A stretch of DNA of 64,000 bases from an uncultured Aquimarina sp. (GTDB taxonomy: Bacteria > Bacteroidota > Bacteroidia > Flavobacteriales > Flavobacteriaceae): contig CANMSO010000001.1 in NCBI GenBank assembly GCA_947500545.1, positions 1-64,000 on the forward strand, given 5' to 3'. Below the pieces are notes generated by a model that was given only the letters and a program-made list of their open reading frames with translations, made no database searches and had not been told where the DNA came from. The position numbers and the translations under genes were made by a program. This document shows, in pieces, positions 36,988-46,786 of this stretch (positions are counted from its first letter, which is position 1; each line of letters begins with the position of its first letter).

Positions 36988-37356
36988 TTAACCATTATTT
37001 AAATCAGGTAAAAAGATTTTAGCTATTATAGCAACAAGACCAAAGATGGCTAAACCGATAATGAATCGGATAAAATTCTTCTGAGCCTGCTCATTACCCT
37101 GCATATACTGGATAAAAATTAAAAACCCCCCACCAATGGCAAAAATACTGACCGCTGCATTTAGTATTTTTTGAATATCTGCAGACCATCCTTCAATTGT
37201 GCTTTGTACCTCATCTGCTGGATTTCCTTGGGCAAGAGCCGGAGCTGTAGTGATGATCAATAGCATAATTAAGCAAAAACATTTCTGTATATGTTGTTGG
37301 TTTTTCATCAGGGAAATCGAAGATTTAATGTTTACACCGTTTTTTTTTGTTTTCAT
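36988..37356 (-). CDS. traE: TraE-like (VirB2-like, DUF4134) pilin-type protein
   Basis: 122 residues: a signal peptide ending A-L-A-Q, then G-N-P-A-D-E-V and two hydrophobic helices, with Y-M-Q-G-N-E-Q-A-Q-K between them. This is the DUF4134 pattern (TraE of Bacteroides conjugative transposons), counted as the pilin-like VirB2 equivalent. The in-frame ATG at 37308 would give a more ordinary signal peptide and is an equally good start. A 193-bp gap separates it from the TraK-like gene. Confidence 0.88.
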   Translation of the reverse strand: MKTKKNGVNIKSSISLMKNQQHIQKCFCLIMLLIITTAPALAQGNPADEVQSTIEGWSADIQKILNAAVSIFAIGGGFLIFIQYMQGNEQAQKNFIRFIIGLAIFGLVAIIAKIFLPDLNNG

Positions 37357-37379
37357 AAGTCAATTTTTAAGTTAAAGTT

Positions 37380-37664
37380 CTATTTGTTTGTTTTTATTAA
37401 AGATGTAATAGGTTTATTTATCCGTATACATTTGATACTTGTGGTATATTTTATGGTATTCAAAAACTCATCTCTTTCAGGATATTTTTTTTGAATCTTT
37501 ATATACGATATAGTGATCAAAATAAGTAGGATCGGGATATAAATAGAGGTAAACACAGTAAACAGCGATAATAATGCAGTTACTGCAATAATCACAATAG
37601 TTTTAAGATCAAAACCGGCAATTACAGGTTTTTTTTCCAGAGCTTTAGGGGTTTTATATTCCAT
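37380..37664 (-). CDS. traF: TraF-like (VirB3-like, DUF4133) inner-membrane protein
   Basis: 94 residues with two adjacent hydrophobic helices (~27-58) and a basic C-terminal part. Size, topology and place beside the VirB2-like and VirB6-like genes match DUF4133/TraF, the VirB3-like partner of the VirB4 ATPase. Confidence 0.82.
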   Translation of the reverse strand: MEYKTPKALEKKPVIAGFDLKTIVIIAVTALLSLFTVFTSIYIPILLILITISYIKIQKKYPERDEFLNTIKYTTSIKCIRINKPITSLIKTNK

Positions 37665-37687
37665 AGTATTTAAAATTTAATTAAAAA

Positions 37688-38602
37688 TTAGGTTGAAGAT
37701 TGTCCTTGTCCTTTTCTTCTACCTCTGCGGTTTCCAACTCTAAATGGATTTACTTTCATATATACTTCTCGTGTTGCCCCCCAGATAAACCAGCTACTGT
37801 CAGAATCACCATTACCACTAACCAAAAAGTTTGCATATTTAGGGGCAGCTAAAAGAAACATAATCATTACTATTTGCAGCACCATAGAAAAAAGTGGCTG
37901 AACAAGGCCGGTTACGGGTGCCTGATGTATCAAAACAATCATAGTTTGAAAAATTCGTATAATAGGGATCCAGAGCAGAATCGATAGAAATCCAAAAAAC
38001 CAACTCTTTAAAACATCAAAGTTAGAGGGGATAAGCGATAAAGGTAATACCAGAACACCTAGAATATAATACACTGCTTTTAACAGAAGCTGGCGCATAA
38101 TTAAATATCCATTAACAAGCAATGCCGCTATTTGAACCAGTAAATGAAAAAGTTCTAAAAATGTAGATAGCTGCAGATAATCATAAATGGTACCAATATC
38201 GGCTTCACCCGTAGCCACATCCTTAATAGCGACCAGTCCCGAATTTACCAGTCTTAAAAAACTATCAATATCAGGAGCATTTACGGTTCGCATAGCCGCT
38301 GTTTCGACGATGTCGGTTACAATGTCTACAGGTGTGTATAGGAGTAAGTCGACTAATGGTTCATACAGGTTTAAGGCCGCTAGGATTAATACCGGTTTAA
38401 CCAGTATATAGGGATCCATATTACCTCCAGGATTCATAAAATAAGTGATCACCTTAGACGTTACTAAAATGATCATAATGGCAGAAGCCAATAAGATACT
38501 GTATCGTATACAATTATCAACAAATATGTTTATTTTTGATATACTACTTTCTCCTCCAAAAATAGATTCATTTAATACATTTAAAAATTCATATATATCC
38601 AT
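37688..38602 (-). CDS. traJ: TraJ-like (VirB6-like) polytopic membrane protein
   Basis: 304 residues with about six to seven hydrophobic segments, a basic cytoplasmic end, and the position between exported proteins and the VirB3-like gene. It fits the Bacteroidota TraJ family, considered VirB6-like (inner-membrane translocation pore). No signal peptide. The C-terminus is R/G/Q-rich (R-N-R-R-G-R-R-K-G-Q-G-Q). It starts 14 bp after the preceding stop, so is co-transcribed. Confidence 0.82.
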   Translation of the reverse strand: MDIYEFLNVLNESIFGGESSISKINIFVDNCIRYSILLASAIMIILVTSKVITYFMNPGGNMDPYILVKPVLILAALNLYEPLVDLLLYTPVDIVTDIVETAAMRTVNAPDIDSFLRLVNSGLVAIKDVATGEADIGTIYDYLQLSTFLELFHLLVQIAALLVNGYLIMRQLLLKAVYYILGVLVLPLSLIPSNFDVLKSWFFGFLSILLWIPIIRIFQTMIVLIHQAPVTGLVQPLFSMVLQIVMIMFLLAAPKYANFLVSGNGDSDSSWFIWGATREVYMKVNPFRVGNRRGRRKGQGQSST

Positions 38603-38616
38603 ATCATACTATTTAT

Positions 38617-39201
38617 TTATCTGGCTAGGAATCTTGTGATTTTCATCCTAGCTTTTACTTCTTTATCAATAACCATAACCCTGTTTTTTATTTCGACTAG
38701 TTTTATTAATAACTTTAAGCGAACAGTGTAGTTGTCACCTGCACTACCGCTAAAAAGAAGGCCTTGTCTAAGGGTTTCATTTTCTTCTTGTAATTTGGTT
38801 AAATATTTTTTTTCTCTCTGCAGAGCAGATCGCTGTAACCCTAACCCATACATACCAAGACTTGCAAACTTGAATACATTTAAATTGTGCTCTACATTAC
38901 TAATTTTAGCACTGGTATCGTTTAAGGTATATTCAATAGCACCAGTTATTAGTGATACCGATGGATTCAAATTGGAAATAGGTGTCCTTTTATCAGCATA
39001 ACGATCTTCTTGATGCTTAAGGTCAATCAAATAATTTTTTTGTTCTAGAGTTAGACCTGACAATGATAGTAGCTGACCGTTTATAGTTGCTTTTTGGGCT
39101 GCTACATAAGCATCAGCAAGTGACTCAGAAAGTGTAAAGGTTTGGGCATAACCATGAACTGACAGCATAAGGGTGCAGATAATTATATTAATAGGTTTCA
39201 T
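38617..39201 (-). CDS. Small exported T4SS-cluster protein A
   Basis: 194 residues. Signal peptide ending H-G-Y-A-Q, then a mostly helical, soluble protein with a coiled-coil segment near 130-150 (L-Q-R-E-K-K-Y-L-T-K-L-Q-E-E-N) and an internal S-G-S-A-G turn. It overlaps the upstream gene by 14 bp. No family is recognised. One of five consecutive exported proteins between the TraN-like and TraJ-like genes; one of these is expected to fill the VirB5/TraI slot. Confidence 0.8.
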   Translation of the reverse strand: MKPINIIICTLMLSVHGYAQTFTLSESLADAYVAAQKATINGQLLSLSGLTLEQKNYLIDLKHQEDRYADKRTPISNLNPSVSLITGAIEYTLNDTSAKISNVEHNLNVFKFASLGMYGLGLQRSALQREKKYLTKLQEENETLRQGLLFSGSAGDNYTVRLKLLIKLVEIKNRVMVIDKEVKARMKITRFLAR

Positions 39202-39808
39202 TTTCCAGCGTGATGTTTATAACGTTTTGTAATGATTTAAGAATAAGTAAGATACGCTCACCTTCTGGTACAGGGTTATCGTAGTCCAGATATGCATCAA
39301 TATTATCACCCTCTTTATTAAGCTTTTTATAAAAGCGATTTCTGATAAAGCTATTTCTAAGGGCGTCTTTAGGATTAGGATTTAAAGGGTTGGCTACAGG
39401 GTATTTTTTTTTAATATACCCATAGCTATTATAACCACTACTATTATTAAACCTACCATTGTTTACAAACTTCTTTAAAGACTCTTTGTAAAAATACAGC
39501 CCCAGACTAAACGTTTCTATTTCTTCTCTTTGATGTTTTATCACATCATTGATCGCGGAGGTCATTCGTTTACTGCCACCCATTCTCATAAGAATCTTAA
39601 AATGTTCACTGTTGATCTCTGAGTAATAGTCTTTACCTATTAAAGCATCATTATTAGACCAGGTATCTTCATACTCTTTATGAACAGTTCTAAAATGATT
39701 TATTTGTGCAGTTGTATACAAAGAAACAAAACAACAAAAGAAGGCTGTAATGCTATACATTGACTTAAAAGATGTATTTACATATTTCATGTGTATATAT
39801 TTTTTCAT
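39188..39808 (-). CDS. Small exported T4SS-cluster protein B
   Basis: 206 residues. Signal peptide ending T-T-A-Q (start possibly at an internal Met, residue 7 or 17). The mature part is charged and contains a Gly/Asn/Tyr-rich segment (N-S-S-G-Y-N-S-Y-G-Y near 118-128). No family recognised. Its stop overlaps the start of protein A, indicating translational coupling. Confidence 0.78.
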   Translation of the reverse strand: MKKYIHMKYVNTSFKSMYSITAFFCCFVSLYTTAQINHFRTVHKEYEDTWSNNDALIGKDYYSEINSEHFKILMRMGGSKRMTSAINDVIKHQREEIETFSLGLYFYKESLKKFVNNGRFNNSSGYNSYGYIKKKYPVANPLNPNPKDALRNSFIRNRFYKKLNKEGDNIDAYLDYDNPVPEGERILLILKSLQNVINITLENETY

Positions 39809-39943
39809 TGTTTAAAAATTTTGTTTTAACCGGGATGTTATTTTTATCCTGTTACCTTAGTTTGTTATAAAAATTTCTTGTGTTTCTAAGAGCAACAGTT
39901 CAGCTTTATGAATTATAGGTGCTTAAAGAATCGCATTTGATTA

Positions 39944-40489
39944 CTAATGTAATAGGCGATATGTTAATTTACTGGTTTCAATATTATCTTCTACAACATC
40001 CAGCATTCGCTCTATGTTTATCAAAGCATGGTTGACATCTTGATATAGATTCAGTTTCTCACCATATACAACATTGATGTTGCTCTGAGTATTCAGTTCA
40101 TTCTGGATATGGGTTAACATCTTATAAATAATACCTAAGTGCTTTCTGTTATCTTTCTTTTTGGAATAAGAAAAAAGAGTGCTAAGCCGATTATTCTGAT
40201 CCTGCAAATCATAATATCTGCCCATTACATTATTTACCTGATCATTTATTGAATCCACCAGTAATATAGAGCTGGCTAGATATACTAATCTTTGATTGTA
40301 ATCCATCATAAATTTTCTTATCTCTGTTTTAAGCTCTCTTTCCCGAATTTCTATAGTCCCATATTGCAATGTTGAAAATGCAGAACCTAAATTAGAACCC
40401 GGATCAACAAGCACAGGTCTCATTTGAGCATGATTTAATACAGGAAGTAATAAAAGCAAAAGCAATATGTAATATGAAGTGGTCCTCAT
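39944..40489 (-). CDS. Small exported T4SS-cluster protein C (VirB5/TraI candidate)
   Basis: I place the start at 40489 because M-R-T-T-S-Y-Y-I-L-L-L-L then forms a proper signal peptide ending H-A-Q; the longer frame from 40540 adds 17 residues in front. The mature protein (~160 residues) is helical with a D-P-G-S-N-L-G-S start and alternating N/Q/D-rich helices. This resembles periplasmic TraI/VirB5-type proteins in layout, not in any motif I can name. Confidence 0.7.
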   Translation of the reverse strand: MRTTSYYILLLLLLLPVLNHAQMRPVLVDPGSNLGSAFSTLQYGTIEIRERELKTEIRKFMMDYNQRLVYLASSILLVDSINDQVNNVMGRYYDLQDQNNRLSTLFSYSKKKDNRKHLGIIYKMLTHIQNELNTQSNINVVYGEKLNLYQDVNHALINIERMLDVVEDNIETSKLTYRLLH

Positions 40490-40572
40490 TGTATTTAGGT
40501 ACATTTTAAGCATCTCTATTGTTTTAAAAATCTTAAGCAAAATGATTATAGTACGGCTACTCCTGCATAAGA

Positions 40573-41184
40573 CTATAAGGTAATTTCTACTCCATTGAAT
40601 AGCTCCAGAGCCTCTAACAGACTCTCATAATTACTAACTATGAGTCCTGCAACGGGTAAATTTAAAAGACTTCTGGAATCACGATCAATTTTAGAATATT
40701 CTCTAAGGAGCTTACTCCTTAAACGATAAATTTCTTGTCGTTTAGCGGATTTTATTTTGCTTTTACTAACGATAAGTAATGAGCTTAATACAGCCTTATC
40801 CATGGCGAGCGCATTAAGGTAATCTTTCTTCTCCTTTGTCATATAAGGCAAGTCTACCATATTTGCTAAAAAAGAAGGGCCAAAACTTAATGCAGATGAG
40901 CCTATGGCATTGCTTATAAAACTATCTCCTCTGTCAAATTGATTGGCACTATATTGCTTATCAAGCTGAATTTTATGATTGTTTTTTGCCTCTTTTAAGT
41001 CATTATTAGTAGCTTTCATAGCAGCAATTTCAACGCCTAATCGAAATAATATTAATGTCTCCAGCTTTCTGCGGGTTTCTTTATCTGTGTTATTAATATG
41101 CGTATGTACATGTATGTGTACCTGACTATAACTTATTGTCGTTACCAGCAGTAATATGATTGTAATTTTTAGCGTAGTTTTCAT
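40573..41184 (-). CDS. Small exported T4SS-cluster protein D
   Basis: 203 residues. Signal peptide ending T-I-S-Y-S-Q, then H-I-H-V-H-T-H-I, a His-alternating stretch at the mature N-terminus that could bind metal. The remainder is helical. No family recognised. It lies 7 bp after the preceding gene, so is part of the operon. Confidence 0.78.
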   Translation of the reverse strand: MKTTLKITIILLLVTTISYSQVHIHVHTHINNTDKETRRKLETLILFRLGVEIAAMKATNNDLKEAKNNHKIQLDKQYSANQFDRGDSFISNAIGSSALSFGPSFLANMVDLPYMTKEKKDYLNALAMDKAVLSSLLIVSKSKIKSAKRQEIYRLRSKLLREYSKIDRDSRSLLNLPVAGLIVSNYESLLEALELFNGVEITL

Positions 41185-41191
41185 AGATCGA

Positions 41192-41725
41192 TTATTTTAT
41201 AAATAAGCTGGTGAAATAATTATCCTTCTGAGCCTTATATTTTAACTCTTCTAATTCTTTATAGATGGTATTGGTTATCTCGGTATATTTCATTCCTATT
41301 TGTTCTCTAATGCCTTTATTGATTTTATTACTTGGTGGAATTAGTAGGAGATTCATAACTTTACTGTGCGCATTGATGAGATACTTATACTTGTTATTAC
41401 AAGTTGCTCTCTTAAATGGATTGAGATATGAACTACATACATTTTTATAGTCGTCATAATTAATAGTGGCACTAGCAAAGGGATTGAATATAATCCTGGT
41501 TTTAGAATAGGTTTTTTCTGCCTGGCTTGTGGGAAAAGTTGAACTATAATTGAGCAGTGTTCTGCTTTTTTCCTTTCTCCAATCTTCAAGTCTTGCTTCT
41601 TCCAATTTTCTAAAGCCCGCTCCCGGACCATCGTAATACACTTTTAACAATTGCTTAGCTTGGCCATAACCATTGGTAACTATAGATAGCATTATGGCTA
41701 TCAGTACGAATACAGTTTTTTTCAT
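41192..41725 (-). CDS. Small exported T4SS-cluster protein E
   Basis: 177 residues. Signal peptide ending N-G-Y-G-Q. The mature part is basic and helical with two Cys in C-S-S-Y-L-N-P-F-K-R-A-T-C near 90-105, which could form a disulphide in the periplasm. It starts 2 bp after the TraN-like stop. Function unknown; exported, operon-embedded. Confidence 0.78.
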   Translation of the reverse strand: MKKTVFVLIAIMLSIVTNGYGQAKQLLKVYYDGPGAGFRKLEEARLEDWRKEKSRTLLNYSSTFPTSQAEKTYSKTRIIFNPFASATINYDDYKNVCSSYLNPFKRATCNNKYKYLINAHSKVMNLLLIPPSNKINKGIREQIGMKYTEITNTIYKELEELKYKAQKDNYFTSLFIK

Positions 41726-41727
41726 AA

Positions 41728-42582
41728 TTAGATTAATTTTGGGTTTAACAATTCTTCTCTAGGGATATCTACACTAATAGATCGCCCTCCATTACTCTCA
41801 AAAATATCGACACTTAGTTTTTCGTTTTCGTTAAGCATGAATTTATCAAATAGTAAGTTGATGCTTCGTAATCCGTGACCTGCAACTTCGTAATTATCAG
41901 TACACACCTTAATTGGATGAATAACACGTTCCTGGTACAAATAATCTTTAGCAATACGTTTCTTTAGTTTAGTCCTGAATAGGATATGGTCTATATCAAA
42001 GTCAATCGTTGAGTAGTTGGTAAGTTCTACGCGTAAGCCTATTTTTTCCTGGACATAAAATATACCTGTAATCCTAATCTTTAAGTCATCAGGTTTTTCG
42101 TGTGTAATATTAATTTTGTTATTAAAATTTCTTCTTAATTCAAAACACAAATTTTGTAGGGCTAATTCTTTATCTACTTTGATTTGTGCATCTTGTTGCA
42201 CACCATGAATAAACTCAACAGATCTTTTCACCCTATATGTTAAGTCTGGTACAAATCGGTTGAATCCTAATAAGATCGAATAATACCCTCCATCTTCTGT
42301 AATTACAGTAAGATTAGAAATTTGGCTACGGATATCAGATAACTCTTCACCTATATGCTTAAGGCGGATCATTTGCTTAGTTGTATCTGCAACAAAATAA
42401 GGAGAGCCTAAATCCAGATAAGAAATTTTTTGATCAAACAACAAATGTGTTGTCTTTATGTCGGAGACTTGAATAGTATCATTTTTTTTAAGTGCTTCAA
42501 GGTAGGTGTTAGCCTGTTGCCCATAAAGACTTATTAAAATGCTAAAATTGACTAGTACGGTTATAAATATCTTCCTTATCAT
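41728..42582 (-). CDS. traN: TraN-like (VirB9-like, DUF4138) outer complex protein
   Basis: 284 residues, signal peptide ending L-Y-G-Q, mostly beta-type sequence with a conserved-looking L-D-L-G-S-P-Y-F near 56. This matches Bacteroidota TraN/DUF4138, the likely outer-membrane-associated VirB9 counterpart working with TraM. Its start overlaps the VirB4 stop by 4 bp (ATGA), a translational coupling. Place in the order TraM-VirB4-TraN is unusual but compact. Confidence 0.8.
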   Translation of the reverse strand: MIRKIFITVLVNFSILISLYGQQANTYLEALKKNDTIQVSDIKTTHLLFDQKISYLDLGSPYFVADTTKQMIRLKHIGEELSDIRSQISNLTVITEDGGYYSILLGFNRFVPDLTYRVKRSVEFIHGVQQDAQIKVDKELALQNLCFELRRNFNNKINITHEKPDDLKIRITGIFYVQEKIGLRVELTNYSTIDFDIDHILFRTKLKKRIAKDYLYQERVIHPIKVCTDNYEVAGHGLRSINLLFDKFMLNENEKLSVDIFESNGGRSISVDIPREELLNPKLI

Positions 42583-44936
42583 GAGTTCATTTTTTTTTCA
42601 ATAAATTCTGTTAATGCTAATTCCATATTTTTTTGCTTTTTATATGTATCGAATATGACCTTGTTTTCATCTGCATTTGAGGAATAGCACGCATACCTTT
42701 CTGGTGATACGCTTACTTTATATACGTTAGAAACACTACCTACTTTGATAAAAACCTCTCTTTTATCCGTAGAAAATAATTTCTCCAAGTCTGCTTCAGT
42801 AAAAGACAGGTATTGAGCAAACTTATCTTTAGTAGCCATTTTCTTTTTGTGAGATAATAGAATCATGGTATCAGTATTATTAATCATAGCAGGGCCTGCA
42901 GGAGTATCTAAAATATCTTCAACATCCTGTGTAGCGATGGCTACTTCACCATAAAATTTTCTTACGGTTTTATACAAGTACTTTATAAATTGTGCCATTT
43001 CTCCTTTAGAAATAGGTTTCCAACACTCATCAATAAAAATTGATTTTTTAGCTTCAGGAATCTTTCTGATTTTTTGCATCACGACATCAATACAAAGCAT
43101 AGTTACCAATGGAAAGAGAATAGGGTGATCCTTTATGTTGTCCATTTCAAACACTATAAACCTTTCGTTTAGTAGGTCTATTGGGTCTTTTGCATTGAGG
43201 ACCTGAGCATATTTACCATCATGAAAATCTTTAAGAGAGAGTTGAAAGCTTACCTTGTCAAAGTATTTTTCTTCGTCATCCATTACTTGATTCTGATCTA
43301 CAAACTCATAAAAAGTGGACATACAAGGAAACTTATCTTGATTTTTAGAAAAGCTTCTAAAATAAGCGTCTAAGTATAATCCAATTATTTGTTTTTCTTC
43401 TCTTCTGAAGGGATCTTCACCTTTCCATAGGAACAAAATCAGTGAAGTGAGAAATATCTTTTTGTCATTATTGATTTCTTCAATGGAATTAAAATGGAAA
43501 GGGTTAAACTTTAATGGAATATCCAGGTCATAAGCATAATATTGTCCTTTAACCAATTGGCATAGTTTTTTGTAGGAATTACCAATATCGATCATTACAA
43601 TGTGATGCCCCTGCTCATAGTATTGGCTTGCTATGTGGTTTATAAGAAAAGATTTACCGGTTCCTGAAGGGCCGAAAATGAGTCGATTTCTATTCACAAT
43701 TAAACCTCTTTTGACCGGATCTATCCAGAGATCTAATCTTACAGGTGCTCCGTTTTTTCGATCACAAAAAAGAATTCCTTCTGAATTACCTTTATAATAA
43801 CTTTCAAAATTTAGGAAAACAGGTGTTTGCTCTGATATTCCTATAAATTTATACGTTTCCGGAATTCCTGTGCAAGCGCCAGGTGTATTATGAATGAATA
43901 AGTCTTTTAAAGAGTGTTTAATTTGATAAGGTATTATACCCAAGTCCTTAAAAGCATTTTCTAATTGGTTTTTACCGTTTTCAAGTTTTTCTTCGGTAAT
44001 ATCCCATAACATAATATTGAAATGCTGATAGACAAACCGAAGTTCATTTTCAATTACAGTATTTACTAAATCATCTATCTGATTATACGTTACTTCATTC
44101 TCTTTAGATAGTATAGCCAAACTTCTAAATTGATTTAGTTTTGTTTTGAGTTTTGAAAAAACTTTCTTTGAATTGTCTATATAGATAACCTGATTATAAA
44201 TATGATTACATTCTAACCCCAAACAGACAGGCTGTATAAACGGAATCATAAAGTCAGTTTTCTGAGTGGAGAATTCTATATTTTTTTTGGAACTTTCCAG
44301 CTTAAGAGGTAATTGATTATAAGATGTAATAGCATACATTTCGGCAACTTTATTACCTACCTGAAGTCGTTTTTCAAAAAATATATCTTTTAGGGATTGA
44401 TTACCATCCTTTGATAAAGAATAATACTGTCCTATCACTCTAAGTAAAGCATCATTATTTAAGGGCTCAACAGTAAAAAACTCTTCTTTTATAAGAAATG
44501 ATATGCAAGTCATTACAACTTTTAGGAAATCATCTACTTCCTGCATATATTTTTGATAAAGATTAGGATTGCTCTTTAAGTTGATTTTTTTCTTAGCATC
44601 TTTAGTTATAAATAAATAGCACTCGTGACTCAATGTTGGTTTTTCGTAAAAGAACTTATTGTCACTACGGGATAACATTTGATCTCCTTCTGTAACAGCT
44701 TCTTTTATTTTATCTACAAAAAAGTAATCCTGTTTTTGGATAATTGTATCTTCGGGCAATGACCTAATGATCTTGTCGAACAAATTATTGATACGTTCAA
44801 TGTTTTCTTTGTCTAACGAATATATCTGAGGTAGTTGTAATTTATAACCTACCGAGATATCTCCGTTTTTTGAGATCAGCAAGTCGTTTTCTACAGCATA
44901 TATTGGAAATATTTTATCTATGTCTTGACTATTCAT
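42579..44936 (-). CDS. traG: TraG/VirB4-like conjugation ATPase
   Basis: 785 residues. It energises T4SS assembly and transfer at the inner membrane. Walker A is G-P-S-G-T-G-K-S at 422-429 and Walker B is K-S-I-F-I-D-E-C-W-K at 631-640, followed by A-T-Q-D-V-E-D-I near 678. The N-terminal ~400 residues are the VirB4-type accessory domain. Length fits the CTnDOT TraG group (~800). It overlaps both neighbours by a few bases. All catalytic motifs are intact, so the machine should be active. Confidence 0.95.
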   Translation of the reverse strand: MNSQDIDKIFPIYAVENDLLISKNGDISVGYKLQLPQIYSLDKENIERINNLFDKIIRSLPEDTIIQKQDYFFVDKIKEAVTEGDQMLSRSDNKFFYEKPTLSHECYLFITKDAKKKINLKSNPNLYQKYMQEVDDFLKVVMTCISFLIKEEFFTVEPLNNDALLRVIGQYYSLSKDGNQSLKDIFFEKRLQVGNKVAEMYAITSYNQLPLKLESSKKNIEFSTQKTDFMIPFIQPVCLGLECNHIYNQVIYIDNSKKVFSKLKTKLNQFRSLAILSKENEVTYNQIDDLVNTVIENELRFVYQHFNIMLWDITEEKLENGKNQLENAFKDLGIIPYQIKHSLKDLFIHNTPGACTGIPETYKFIGISEQTPVFLNFESYYKGNSEGILFCDRKNGAPVRLDLWIDPVKRGLIVNRNRLIFGPSGTGKSFLINHIASQYYEQGHHIVMIDIGNSYKKLCQLVKGQYYAYDLDIPLKFNPFHFNSIEEINNDKKIFLTSLILFLWKGEDPFRREEKQIIGLYLDAYFRSFSKNQDKFPCMSTFYEFVDQNQVMDDEEKYFDKVSFQLSLKDFHDGKYAQVLNAKDPIDLLNERFIVFEMDNIKDHPILFPLVTMLCIDVVMQKIRKIPEAKKSIFIDECWKPISKGEMAQFIKYLYKTVRKFYGEVAIATQDVEDILDTPAGPAMINNTDTMILLSHKKKMATKDKFAQYLSFTEADLEKLFSTDKREVFIKVGSVSNVYKVSVSPERYACYSSNADENKVIFDTYKKQKNMELALTEFIEKKMNS

Positions 44937-46152
44937 TTTCTTTGGTATTTATATGAATCCACAAATGATACTTTTTGGGCATAAAAACCCTTCTTTTCTC
45001 AAAAATTTCTCTTCCTAATTCTTTGCTGGCAGAAAGCATTGCAATATTTTTTGCTTCTTCTAAATTAATAGAGTTGTTACCTCCAAAAGCCGCGGCCTGC
45101 GTTCCTCTTTGATAAGCATAGTCATATACATCTTTTGCTACTTGAGAAGGTATTTTTGGCCAAGTACGATTACCTAAGTGAACACCTTCTACACCATCAA
45201 AATCGTACATGCTGAAGTCCAATCTGTAAAGTTTGTCTTCCTGCTTATAACTTGTTATATCAATAAGTAGCCTATTTATGTTAATGGTAACCTTACCATA
45301 AACGACTGCCCCTTTAGGAATGGTAACCCGCGGACTGGTAAGTTTGATTTCTTTTTTTGTTCGTATAGCAATAGTGCTACCATTATTGATTATTGTTTGG
45401 TCTACGGTTTCTGCAGGGATTAAATCAAGTACTTCATTATTTTGAGAAGCACTACCGGCTCCGTGAAAAAATGATTTGTCTTTTAATTTATCTTGAATTG
45501 AATTTTTGATTGTTTCACTGGCTCCAGTTCCCAGTTTTGTGATATTCTCGGGATTTATATTGCCGATTAAAGAATTTTCTCCATTTGGTAATTGTCTATC
45601 TAATGATGCTTGGGAATAATTATTATAAACATCCATGAGCTTCTGTATATCATCAATTTCAGATGATTTGTTATTTGTTGAATTGGTGTAAGTGGATTCC
45701 CTCAATAGTTGTTTCTGCAATTCCATGAGTTCTTGTATTTCCTTATCAGCCTGGTCATTATCTATTACATAACCTGTTTTTGGTGTTCTATTGCTGGTTT
45801 GTTTTTTTTGGAGGTCCCCTTTTGGGTTAAGCCTGTCAAAATCTCTAATGGCTTGACCTTGAATAATAGGATCGTATGTTATGGTATCAGTTTCTTCAGC
45901 TTCATTTAGATCTGTAAAACCTTTTACGACATCACTTTTTTTTGAGTTTTCAAGCTCTTCTCTTTTGTACGCGTTCAATTTTGAGGTTTTATCTACTTTA
46001 TCATCGTTAACTTTTGGGGTGCTGATAAATAATTTATTGGTTCTGGGGTTCGTGTTTTCTGAAGGAAAAATAAATACCTTAAATATCACTACAAGCAATA
46101 TAAAACAGGCTAGTCCTACAATAATTACCACTGTCTTTTTCTTTTTATCCAT
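44929..46152 (-). CDS. traM: TraM-like (VirB10-like) envelope-spanning protein
   Basis: 407 residues with a short cytoplasmic start, one membrane helix (~7-29), a long low-complexity periplasmic linker rich in N, Q, D and K (~35-230), and a C-terminal beta-rich domain containing I-P-K-G-A-V-V-Y-G near 285. This is the layout of Bacteroides conjugative TraM, which plays the VirB10 role of linking both membranes. It overlaps the VirB4 start by 8 bp. Confidence 0.92.
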   Translation of the reverse strand: MDKKKKTVVIIVGLACFILLVVIFKVFIFPSENTNPRTNKLFISTPKVNDDKVDKTSKLNAYKREELENSKKSDVVKGFTDLNEAEETDTITYDPIIQGQAIRDFDRLNPKGDLQKKQTSNRTPKTGYVIDNDQADKEIQELMELQKQLLRESTYTNSTNNKSSEIDDIQKLMDVYNNYSQASLDRQLPNGENSLIGNINPENITKLGTGASETIKNSIQDKLKDKSFFHGAGSASQNNEVLDLIPAETVDQTIINNGSTIAIRTKKEIKLTSPRVTIPKGAVVYGKVTININRLLIDITSYKQEDKLYRLDFSMYDFDGVEGVHLGNRTWPKIPSQVAKDVYDYAYQRGTQAAAFGGNNSINLEEAKNIAMLSASKELGREIFEKRRVFMPKKYHLWIHINTKENE

Positions 46153-46195
46153 AGATCATAACTTTATAACATAGAGACCTTTAATAATCTTCAAT

Positions 46196-46753
46196 TTATT
46201 TTGCGTTTATTATATTTTTCCAGATAAGCATTGGATTAATTTTTTGATTGTTCAGTTCTACTTCATAATGTAGGTGGGGCCCTGTAGCAAGTCCTGTATC
46301 TCCTACAAAGCCTATTAGTTGCCCTTTTGAAACTTTGTCTCCTGTACTGACCATCCTAATCCATAAATGGGCATAAAGGGTTTTTAAATAAGAAAAATGA
46401 GTAATTATGATATAATTACCGTATCCCTTGTGGTAAGCAGCAGTTTCTATACTCCCAGAACCCGTGGCAAACACAGGAGCTCCTTTTTTAGCCGCCAGAT
46501 CAATACCTTTATGCAACTTAATAGTGTTTAGAACGGGATGATTCCTGTAACCATACCATGAAGAAATATTGATAAAATCAATCTTTGATAAAGGAAATCC
46601 AGCTGGAATTTTATCGAGATTTTTTGTTTTAAAGAGATCGTTGTTTTTTTGACCAAATCCCTGGATGTTAAAAAGAATAAATAACCCCAAAACAAATAAA
46701 ATACTTGCTGGAATACTTACGATATTTTGATTCAATTTATTTTTCCTATACAT
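46196..46753 (-). CDS. M23 (LytM-type) peptidoglycan endopeptidase
   Basis: 185 residues with an N-terminal membrane/signal segment (~12-34). Zinc ligands are visible: H81 and D85 in L-H-K-G-I-D, H129 in Y-A-H-L and H160/H162 in G-P-H-L-H-Y-E. The domain is complete, so it should cleave peptide cross-links. In this operon it probably opens the cell wall for the T4SS, replacing the VirB1 transglycosylase (inference). Confidence 0.93.
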   Translation of the reverse strand: MYRKNKLNQNIVSIPASILFVLGLFILFNIQGFGQKNNDLFKTKNLDKIPAGFPLSKIDFINISSWYGYRNHPVLNTIKLHKGIDLAAKKGAPVFATGSGSIETAAYHKGYGNYIIITHFSYLKTLYAHLWIRMVSTGDKVSKGQLIGFVGDTGLATGPHLHYEVELNNQKINPMLIWKNIINAK

Positions 46754-46786
46754 AATTTTAAACTTGCAAATAGAGATAAAACTTAA

